Source of the DNA: an uncultured archaeon
GTDB taxonomy: Archaea > Thermoproteota > Nitrososphaeria > Nitrososphaerales > CALBXV01
Length of the DNA stretch: 6,646 nt
Direction of reading: 5' to 3'
Assembly: GCA_937890045.1 (NCBI GenBank)
Contig: CALBXV010000045.1
Span: 1-6,646, forward strand
The position numbers and the translations under genes were made by a program. The notes under the pieces were generated by a model that saw only the letters and a list, made by a program, of their open reading frames with translations, did not search any database and was not told the DNA's origin. Numbering within the stretch: the stretch's first letter is position 1; the number at the start of each line of letters is the position of its first letter. Shown piece by piece: positions 1 to 4,585 of this stretch.

Positions 1-1190
1 CATTATGGAAAACATATGTAATAAAACCTAAAGCTATTAAGGAGAAAGTTGACAGTGGTGTATATCCTTCCAATGGTGGACTGACTTCTCATGTTACCTG
101 TGTACAGAAAATGTATAATCGGGGTGAGACTGTCGGTAAACGTCATGCAATGCTGCTAAGGATTGCTTCTGCGTGGAAACGCAGTGGTATACCGCAAGAA
201 GGAGCTATGGCTATGTTACGTCAATGGACAACATCGTTCTCTCATGATGAGCTAGAGCGTATTGTTAACTCAGTATATAGCTGGGAGCATGATGGATACG
301 GATGTAAAGATGTTATCATGGATGAATTTTGCGATCCTAGGTGCCGGTTCTTTAAACTTAAAGATTATGGCATTGAGGTATATAATGCAAAAAACATGTC
401 TCAATCATTCCTACAATTTGTAAAAACTGACTTCTCAGATAAATGCTTTGATTTAGCTGATATATGGGAATTGCCAAATCCGTATCGATTTTATATCGGG
501 GAATTGGTTACACTAATTGGAGATACTAAGCTGGGTAAAACGGCTTTCGTTCAAAATCTTATTGTAAATACTAACAAGTTTAAGTGTTTGTACTTATCCT
601 TGGAGGTAAATAAGGAGTTAATATACAGAAGGTTTGGTCAAATTGCGATGAATGAAACTAAGTTTAAATTAATTGAACAATATAATAATGAAAATTATGA
701 GTTCATTAATGAATGTGAGAGTAAACTAAAACATCTAAAAGTTATGACTGTTAGCCCAGAGTTAAATAATCTTATCGATGTTATCAGTCAGCAGTCTCCT
801 AAGATGCTGGTAATAGATACTATTGATGAAATTAGAGTAGACTATGCAAATGATCCGCTGGTCAAAATACAAAAGATAGTTAGTAAACTAAAAGAAATTG
901 CACAGACAAATGATATTATGATATTTGTTATCAGTCATATCAGTAAGTCTGCATCTTATGAAGGAACGCTTGATAAGCATAGTGCAAAAGGAGATTCTGC
1001 AATAGAGCAAAAGTCAGATAAACTCTTGGGTATTACTGCACCAAGTAGCCATTCTAAGGCAAGGATAGTTGAATCAATAGCTGCTAGAGATGAATCTAAT
1101 TTCAAATTAAAGTTCTGGTTTAATCATGAAACATTTAGATTTGACCAGGTAGTTGATAAACAAGTTGAAGAAGGGGAGAGTAGAGCGTAG
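1..1190 (+). CDS. Primase-helicase, C-terminal part (partial at left edge)
   Basis: The reading frame is open from base 3 to the TAG at 1188-1190, so the gene starts outside the window; ATG 111 is probably internal. Numbering from that ATG, a Cys four codons upstream plus C65, C74 and C78 form a four-cysteine helical domain like the C-terminal Fe-S/zinc region of PriL-type primases and phage primase-helicases. A DnaB/T7 gp4-type RecA ATPase follows: Walker A GDTKLGKT (137-144), SLE motif with E165, Walker B LVIDTID (233-239), ISHISK with H276 in the place of the T7 gp4 phosphate-sensing His, GDSAIEQKSD (294-303) and R326 as a possible arginine finger. It would unwind, and with its missing N-terminus prime, phage DNA at the fork. 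Arginine codons switch from CGN to AGA/AGG between the two domains. The helicase assignment is firm; the metal-binding role is inferred. Confidence 0.87.
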   Translation, partial: LWKTYVIKPKAIKEKVDSGVYPSNGGLTSHVTCVQKMYNRGETVGKRHAMLLRIASAWKRSGIPQEGAMAMLRQWTTSFSHDELERIVNSVYSWEHDGYGCKDVIMDEFCDPRCRFFKLKDYGIEVYNAKNMSQSFLQFVKTDFSDKCFDLADIWELPNPYRFYIGELVTLIGDTKLGKTAFVQNLIVNTNKFKCLYLSLEVNKELIYRRFGQIAMNETKFKLIEQYNNENYEFINECESKLKHLKVMTVSPELNNLIDVISQQSPKMLVIDTIDEIRVDYANDPLVKIQKIVSKLKEIAQTNDIMIFVISHISKSASYEGTLDKHSAKGDSAIEQKSDKLLGITAPSSHSKARIVESIAARDESNFKLKFWFNHETFRFDQVVDKQVEEGESRA

Positions 1191-1238
1191 TTCCTGTGTC
1201 ATGCTCAACCAGTAGCTAGTCTTTCCCCCTTCTTTAAC
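1164..1238 (+). other. Long imperfect stem spanning the helicase stop codon
   Basis: GTTGAAGAAGGGG at 1164-1176 pairs with CCCCTTCTTTAAC at 1226-1238 over 13 positions, one of them G-U. Inside lies a second 6-bp stem, GAGCGT (1183-1188) with ATGCTC (1201-1206). The left arm is coding, for the last helicase residues, and the right arm is in the 72-bp gap. No U-tract follows, so it is not a classical terminator. It could protect an mRNA 3' end or serve as a processing site; the role is unknown. Confidence 0.45.
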
Positions 1239-1254
1239 CTTTCCAATCAAAGGT
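1237..1254 (+). promoter_or_regulatory. Hairpin covering the ribosome binding site of the 69-aa gene
   Basis: ACCTTT (1237-1242) is perfectly complementary to AAAGGT (1249-1254) around a 6-nt loop. The right arm is the only Shine-Dalgarno-like sequence ahead of ATG 1263, so folding would hide it. The arm overlaps the base of the larger 1164-1238 stem by two bases, so the two structures compete at the edge. Regulation is inferred from position only; a 6-bp stem can arise by chance. Confidence 0.35.
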
Positions 1255-1262
1255 ACAAGCAC

Positions 1263-1472
1263 ATGTTAAAAATAATATATGGAATAGCAAAGATAGAAAT
1301 ACAAGATGATAAAGTGGTAAATATTTCCGGTACTGATACAACAATTCTGGTAATAGATTACGATAAAAATGGAGATTTACATAAGGGAAGAAAATGCGAA
1401 AAAATAATAATGGATTTTACCAATGGATATAAGGATCATGAACCTGTCACTTTTACGATTGCTGAAGATTAA
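1263..1472 (+). CDS. Small acidic protein of unknown function (69 aa)
   Basis: I do not recognise this protein. It has alternating hydrophobic and polar residues suggesting a mostly beta fold, with several acidic stretches (QDDK near 14-17, IDYDKNGD near 31-38) and an acidic end (AED). There is one cysteine (C45), no signal peptide and no membrane segment. ATG 1263 is preceded by AAAGG at 1249-1253, nine bases upstream, a fair ribosome binding site that may be hidden in a hairpin. It lies 72 bp after the helicase gene on the same strand, so it is probably an early or replication-module accessory gene. It is short, but the frame, site and phage-like packing support it as a real gene. Confidence 0.6.
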   Translation: MLKIIYGIAKIEIQDDKVVNISGTDTTILVIDYDKNGDLHKGRKCEKIIMDFTNGYKDHEPVTFTIAED

Positions 1473-1632
1473 GCATGAAACAATAAAAGGCTATAAAATA
1501 GTACTATTTAAAGTTTTAAGCTTTACTATAACGCATGGTAAAAGTGATGGTAATCATATAAACATAAGTGTAGGAATTCTCAATGTGGAAACATTTGTAG
1601 GGTTTAGCTTATGGAAAAGCTTTACACAATAA
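1423..1632 (+). CDS. Doubtful small ORF filling the gap before the nuclease gene (up to 69 aa)
   Basis: This frame overlaps the 3' end of the 69-aa gene by 50 bp and runs through an otherwise empty 138-bp gap. Its TAA (1630-1632) shares one base with an in-frame ATG of the nuclease gene (1632), giving TAATG, the same coupling junction as at 2651-2655 and at 3893 on the other strand. Against it, neither ATG 1423 nor ATG 1438 has a well-spaced Shine-Dalgarno site. Translation from ATG 1438 would give about 64 aa, Leu/Ile/Lys-rich and without recognisable motifs. It could be random open frame in a non-coding gap; I hold it as possible only. Confidence 0.27.
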   Translation: MDIRIMNLSLLRLLKIKHETIKGYKIVLFKVLSFTITHGKSDGNHINISVGILNVETFVGFSLWKSFTQ

Positions 1633-1958
1633 TGGCTAGCAAATCAAAAACTAAAGGAAATAGGATTGAAAGACTCGTAGTTAATGAATTTGAAAAATTC
1701 TATATAAAAGCACAACGAGCATGGGGAAGCGATGGCAGATCACTTGGTCTTAATGAAGAAGTGGATGTAGTCGCAGATATGTTCCCCGAAAAAGATAGAA
1801 TTAAAATTCAGGTTAAAGGTAGAAAGCGTATTGCTGACTACATGAAACCTGATACGTCACTAGTTGATATGCAAGTACTTAAGGAAGATAGAGAAGAGCT
1901 GTTGGCAGTTCTCCCCCTTTCTACCCTATTGTGCTGGCTGGAATTGAAAGATCGATAG
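1632..1958 (+). CDS. PD-(D/E)XK nuclease, Holliday junction resolvase-like
   Basis: From ATG 1632 the protein has 108 aa, close to archaeal Hjc-type and phage small resolvase-like enzymes, which cut branched DNA. The N-terminus, MASKSKTKGNRIERLV, is typical of the family. Numbered from 1632, E13 matches the first acidic residue, D45 in EEVDVVA the second, and Q60-V-K62 stands where ExK is expected, so the catalytic Glu is replaced by Gln. The end, DMQVLKEDREELLAVLPLSTLL, resembles the usual 'DR..lvvlpl' tail of phage relatives. An alternative start at ATG 1611 adds seven residues (MEKLYTI) and has a modest TAGGG site (1598-1602). I prefer 1632 from family resemblance and the TAATG junction, but cannot exclude 1611. 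It fits recombination or DNA-processing work beside the helicase. The nuclease fold is likely; the exact substrate is inferred. Confidence 0.75.
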   Translation: MASKSKTKGNRIERLVVNEFEKFYIKAQRAWGSDGRSLGLNEEVDVVADMFPEKDRIKIQVKGRKRIADYMKPDTSLVDMQVLKEDREELLAVLPLSTLLCWLELKDR

Positions 1959-1974
1959 TGACTTGGTTGGCATT

Positions 1975-2004
1975 GGGGTATGAAACTGGTATGTGGCATG
2001 CCCC
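1975..2004 (+). other. GC-rich hairpin ahead of the overlapping micro-genes
   Basis: GGGGTATG (1975-1982) pairs with CATGCCCC (1997-2004) over 8 bp, one T-G pair, with a 14-nt loop. It starts 16 bp after the nuclease stop codon and ends 7 bp before the AAGGA site (2012-2016) of the next gene. Only three T follow, so it is a poor terminator. It may limit read-through or shape translation of the next gene. Four consecutive G-C pairs stand out in this AT-rich DNA. Confidence 0.4.
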
Positions 2005-2024
2005 TTTGCATAAGGAATACAAAT

Positions 2025-2210
2025 ATGAATAATCAAGAAGTAACTAAAATATATGAAAGATACAAAAGGTTACGCACAGCATTGACTGGTATCAAAAAAA
2101 TAATAGAGGTAGCCTTAAATGATGATGAACCCACAAGTAGCAGTGGACGTACTGCAAAACATGAAGATATATATTTCCAAAAGTGTGAAAGACCCAGTGA
2201 CGAGAGATAA
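2025..2210 (+). CDS. Small hypothetical protein (61 aa), overlaps the next gene
   Basis: I do not recognise it. ATG 2025 is chosen over the upstream in-frame ATG 1980 because it has AAGGA at 2012-2016, eight bases away, while 1980 sits inside a hairpin and lacks a site. The first 35 residues or so (MNNQEVTKIYERYKRLRTAL onward) look like charged amphipathic helix. After an acidic ALNDDEP the remainder is polar and probably disordered. That tail is exactly the part encoded in the region shared with the 52-aa gene at 2119-2277, so its sequence may be constrained by the other frame. There is no membrane segment or signal. Function unknown. Confidence 0.5.
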   Translation: MNNQEVTKIYERYKRLRTALTGIKKIIEVALNDDEPTSSSGRTAKHEDIYFQKCERPSDER

Positions 2211-2277
2211 ATATTTAGAAGCACTTAATGTAGGAATTAAAACTATTATTCTAAAAGACGGAGTAATACCAAAGTAA
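2119..2277 (+). CDS. Micro-gene (52 aa) overlapping the 61-aa gene in another frame
   Basis: Three ATG codons in a row (2119, 2122, 2125) open a frame ending at TAA 2275-2277, 13 bp before the next gene. AGAGGT at 2105-2110 is a good ribosome binding site, eight bases before 2119. The product (MMMNPQVAVDVLQNMKIYIS and on to KTIILKDGVIPK) reads as a compact mixed helix/strand peptide, with basic and hydrophobic residues alternating. It shares 92 bp with the 61-aa gene and fills the gap that gene would leave. I do not recognise it. If only one of the two is real, the well-placed binding sites do not decide which; out-of-frame overlap with both expressed is common in phages. Confidence 0.45.
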   Translation: MMMNPQVAVDVLQNMKIYISKSVKDPVTRDKYLEALNVGIKTIILKDGVIPK

Positions 2278-2290
2278 TAAAGGAGAAACA

Positions 2291-2653
2291 ATGAAATATC
2301 AACAGGGTGATGTATTGCTTACTAAGATTGATGAATCTGAAGAAAAAGATACAATTAGACATAGGCAATTAAAGAAAGATATAATGAATAAGGTAGTAAT
2401 AAGATATGGCGAAGCAACAGGACATCATCATAGGTTTGAATTAAAAGACCTTATTCCCGGTACAGAAGTAGCTGCATATGGGCGTAACTTTAGTGATAGT
2501 GATATAGTTGATGTTATTAAAGTTGATGGCGGAGAAGCAACAATGATACATGAAGAACATAATCCAATAAATATACCACCCGGTATGTATAAAGTAACTC
2601 AAGTAAGAGAGTTCGATCATCTTTCAATGACTACAAGGATGGTAATAGACTAA
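2291..2653 (+). CDS. Conserved phage/bacterial hypothetical protein, His-rich (120 aa)
   Basis: It has the strongest ribosome binding site in the window, AAGGAG at 2280-2285, five bases before ATG. Landmarks: QGD (5-7), GEATGHHH (40-47), HEEH (87-90), PPGMY (96-100), REFDH (106-110). I recall this pattern (QGDVLL, GEATGH.H, EH.P....PG.Y.V...RE) as a widespread uncharacterised family that often sits directly before a larger protein like the next one here. H45-H47, H87, H90 and H110 could form a metal site in a small beta-barrel; this is inference. The gene overlaps the next by one base (TAATG), so the two are translationally coupled and probably act together. No signal peptide or membrane segment. 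Function unknown. Confidence 0.75.
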   Translation: MKYQQGDVLLTKIDESEEKDTIRHRQLKKDIMNKVVIRYGEATGHHHRFELKDLIPGTEVAAYGRNFSDSDIVDVIKVDGGEATMIHEEHNPINIPPGMYKVTQVREFDHLSMTTRMVID

Positions 2654-3516
2654 TGATAAGATCAATATTCAATACAATGAAACCTATGCCATTGTATTCA
2701 TGCAAAGAAGATTACATAAATACTGTTAGAAAAATCTTATATGTTAAAGTTAGTAAAGATAAAGTAGCAGGATACTGCAATTCATATGGTGTCGATTCAT
2801 ATAACATAATTGTAACCAAGGATACGATCTCGCTTAACTTTGACAATCAAGAATGGGAATTTTCCAGATTCATAAATGATGGACACCTAGGAAATATAAG
2901 CACTAGATGGCTTAGAACAGCCAGATTAGTAAAGTTCAATAATCTAGAAACCGGCATATTTACAAATATGGTAATGGATTATGACTTTAATCTGATAAGC
3001 AAACCCCCAAAACAACAAGCTAGAAAATATCATGAAGCAATAAATAATGATAGAAATATAAGAAATGGTCTATCTAGAGCTAGATATCATAATATCAAAG
3101 CTAGAGAAAGACTAGAATTTGCTAAGAATTCTAATGATATGGATAGTCTTCCAATGGATGATATATTCAAATTACAGAATGTATCTGAGAGACGTGAACT
3201 TATAGCTCATTTCGGTATAGATGCTGTACTGGCTTCACTTGAGACTAAAACAGTAGATACAGATACTATTGATGGAAGACAATACAGTCTTGTAACTGTT
3301 GAGATTCCAGATAATTCTGTAGCAGGATTTAGAAATGGCACATATCTAAGGATGGTAAATCCATCTACGGATGAAATTCATTTTGAAGGTGTTCCTAATG
3401 TAAACATACCCGGTGATACGTGGGGTGGCCTTGATAAGGAGACTGTAATTTCAGCTCTTGCTTGGAGAGATTCCGATCCACAAGGTGAATATCAAAAGCC
3501 GGTAATATTGACATAA
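2653..3516 (+). CDS. Hypothetical protein with DUF6745-like C-terminal region (287 aa)
   Basis: The start shares a base with the stop codon of the 120-aa gene (TAATG), with AAGGA about a dozen bases upstream. Residues 1-115 are a mixed fold I do not recognise. Residues 118-156 are a basic helical stretch rich in Arg/Lys. Residues 178-273 carry RRELIAHFGID, then YLRMVNPSTDEIHFEGVP (231-248) and TVISALAWRD (264-273). That tail resembles, from memory, proteins of the DUF6745 type and relatives ('ERRelI..yG', 'LkM.NPS....HlEGV', 'Tv.eAL.WR') that occur beside homologues of the preceding gene. Arginine codons are 17 AGA, 1 AGG and 1 CGT, a stronger bias than in the helicase's first domain. It is the last gene of the plus block, followed by a terminator. 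No function is known to me. Confidence 0.72.
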   Translation: MIRSIFNTMKPMPLYSCKEDYINTVRKILYVKVSKDKVAGYCNSYGVDSYNIIVTKDTISLNFDNQEWEFSRFINDGHLGNISTRWLRTARLVKFNNLETGIFTNMVMDYDFNLISKPPKQQARKYHEAINNDRNIRNGLSRARYHNIKARERLEFAKNSNDMDSLPMDDIFKLQNVSERRELIAHFGIDAVLASLETKTVDTDTIDGRQYSLVTVEIPDNSVAGFRNGTYLRMVNPSTDEIHFEGVPNVNIPGDTWGGLDKETVISALAWRDSDPQGEYQKPVILT

Positions 3517-3554
3517 AACATTCCTTTACCTTATTCAGTTAGTTGAGGGTGTGG

Positions 3555-3600
3555 AGAATTGCGTATGTGGTGCACTAGCATCCTTACGCAGTTCTTTTTT
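3555..3600 (+). terminator. Intrinsic terminator of the plus-strand block
   Basis: AGAATTGCGTA (3555-3565) pairs with TACGCAGTTCT (3585-3595) over 11 positions with one T-G pair. The loop region can fold further (GGTGC with GCATC, 3569-3581). T6 at 3595-3600 follows directly. It lies 38 bp after the 287-aa gene and is the classical rho-independent arrangement for the plus strand. Confidence 0.85.
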
Positions 3601-3618
3601 AAGGCTGGGTTAGTATCG

Positions 3619-3648
3619 CAAAAAGAAAGAAAGTCCCGTATTCGGGCT
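3619..3648 (-). terminator. Candidate intrinsic terminator of the minus-strand block
   Basis: Read on the minus strand, a CCCG-AATA-CGGG hairpin (3635-3646) is followed by a U-rich tract of about 14 bases (complement of 3619-3632). The stem has only four G-C pairs, so it is weaker than its plus-strand partner. It lies about 40 bp downstream of the last minus-strand gene and faces the plus-strand terminator across about 20 bp. Confidence 0.5.
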
Positions 3649-3689
3649 ATTAGGGGGCAAAAAAGGCATATCCTGTACTGTAGGTGAGG

Positions 3690-3893
3690 CTACCTTTTCT
3701 TCTTCTTTCGTCTCATCTTAGATAAAGTCACTGCCAGAGCTGCCTGCCGCTTAGTCCTAGTAGAGGCTTTAGAATTCTTTTTTAAAACTTTGCGTGCATA
3801 AGCAGAGGTAGACATACCTGCTTTCTTGGCTTTAGCTTTAAAAGCACCGGGTCTTTTGATAGCTCCTTGTATCCATCTTTTTTTTGATGGCAT
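3690..3893 (-). CDS. Highly basic small protein, probable DNA-binding virion component (67 aa)
   Basis: Of 67 residues, 17 are Lys and 8 are Arg, with no Asp or Glu at all. The pattern KKRWIQGAIKRPGAFKAKAK followed by a Ser/Thr-Ala-Tyr segment and an RRKKKKR tail resembles small phage proteins that begin 'W-I-Q-x-A-I-K-x-P-G'. I recall these as uncharacterised genes near structural modules. It probably binds DNA or packs with it in the capsid; this is inferred from charge and context. The ATG (3893-3891) overlaps the upstream stop codon by one base (TAATG), and GGAAGGA (complement of 3901-3907) gives a very good binding site seven bases away. Codons 3-7 contain an A8 run flanked by an inverted repeat. 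It is the last gene of the minus block. Confidence 0.72.
   Translation of the reverse strand: MPSKKRWIQGAIKRPGAFKAKAKKAGMSTSAYARKVLKKNSKASTRTKRQAALAVTLSKMRRKKKKR
3873..3890 (-). other. Inverted repeat around an A8 run at the start of the basic gene
   Basis: On the minus strand CCATC and GATGG flank eight consecutive A, immediately after the start codon. The perfect 5-bp stem would present an A8 loop next to the initiation site, and the A8 run is a possible slippage site. The stem is short and its role is unproven. Confidence 0.3.
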
Positions 3894-4585
3894 TAATACA
3901 TCCTTCCGCTACTACCTTGACGTGGAATAGTTTCAGAAACTCTTCTTGGATTTTGACCTTCCGTTATTTCTTGAAAGAAACGTCTTGCCATAGGTATAGG
4001 TAAATATTGTTTGCGTTCTCCAATGTAATTCTGCAATCCCTTTAATAATAGCTTTTGTCTTTCAATGTCTATTAAACCACGTTCACCAGTTAGTCTTTTT
4101 GGGACTCCAATATCTCCAAGAGCTAACTTCAATAAATTTTTTTCATTGGCTAAATAATGTGGTTTGTCTTTTGCTGGAGATAGTTTTTGAATAGGTGTCA
4201 TCGTATTCTGATCGTAAGTAGTTGTACCTCTTTCAATTGCCGATAAATATTTAGGTTGCTTAGTTACTTCCCCAACTCTTTTTCCTACATTTTCTAAGTC
4301 TTGACTAAGATAATATTTCATTCTTTGTTCTGGGTTCAAAAAATTATCAGGAAGATTTTTAGTTCTATCTTCTAATATTTCTCTTCTGTAATGAGGCATT
4401 GTATTGCCTCTCAAGTCTCTAGGTGGAGTTAGATTATAATATCCCTGTAATCCTTTTTTCCAATTATCTGGGGGTATTTCATCTGTAACATGAGGTTTTG
4501 GTTCTCCAAAAAATGTTTTTGGTGGAGTATAATTATAGTACCCAGACATTGATTGCTTAAGCCAATCTATAATTTTAGGTGGCAT
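3893..4585 (-). CDS. Probable virion-associated hypothetical protein with N-terminal GYYN repeats (230 aa)
   Basis: I do not recognise the family. Two tandem units of about 30 residues open the protein: residues 7-37, with GYYNYTPP (15-22), and residues 41-70, with GYYNLTPP (48-55). Each starts with an acidic/Asn-Trp pair and ends in E-I. The middle and end are polar, rich in Lys, Arg, Pro and Gln, with no membrane segment or signal peptide, and largely look flexible. The ATG overlaps the end of the giant gene by 11 bp, with AAGG (complement of 4593-4596) seven bases upstream, so translation is coupled. The sandwich position between a giant virion-type protein and a basic protein suggests a packaged or ejected structural component; this is inferred from context only. 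Confidence 0.65.
   Translation of the reverse strand: MPPKIIDWLKQSMSGYYNYTPPKTFFGEPKPHVTDEIPPDNWKKGLQGYYNLTPPRDLRGNTMPHYRREILEDRTKNLPDNFLNPEQRMKYYLSQDLENVGKRVGEVTKQPKYLSAIERGTTTYDQNTMTPIQKLSPAKDKPHYLANEKNLLKLALGDIGVPKRLTGERGLIDIERQKLLLKGLQNYIGERKQYLPIPMARRFFQEITEGQNPRRVSETIPRQGSSGRMY
4376..4567 (-). repeat. Tandem coding repeat, two copies with the GYYNxTPP core
   Basis: Copy 1 encodes residues 7-37 of the 230-aa protein (4475-4567) and copy 2 residues 41-70 (4376-4465). They share W at the second position, G-Y-Y-N-x-T-P-P, a Gly and a Pro-His pair at matching offsets, and a closing E-I. The DNA is also similar: plus-strand GGTGGAGT begins both cores, 99 bases apart by codon count. The copies have clearly diverged. 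Confidence 0.7.

Noticed and set aside
49..80. TTGACA at 49-54 as a promoter -35 box
   Set aside because: It is inside the open primase-helicase frame and no TATAAT-like box follows at about 17 bases.
1582..1595. AATGT-GGAA-ACATT hairpin before the nuclease gene
   Set aside because: A five-pair, mostly A-T stem is expected by chance in AT-rich DNA and no U-tract or binding site is involved.
1980..2024. Upstream start (ATG 1980) for the 61-aa gene
   Set aside because: It lies in the GGGG/CCCC hairpin with no Shine-Dalgarno site, whereas ATG 2025 has AAGGA at proper distance.
2033..2224. Minus-strand open frame of 63 aa
   Set aside because: It lies opposite two plus-strand micro-genes with good binding sites, has no binding site of its own and reads as reverse complement of their codons.
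3681..3700. GTAG/CTAC hairpin followed by T-rich DNA as a second plus-strand terminator
   Set aside because: Only four base pairs, overlaps the coding end of the basic gene whose Lys codons explain the T-rich stretch.
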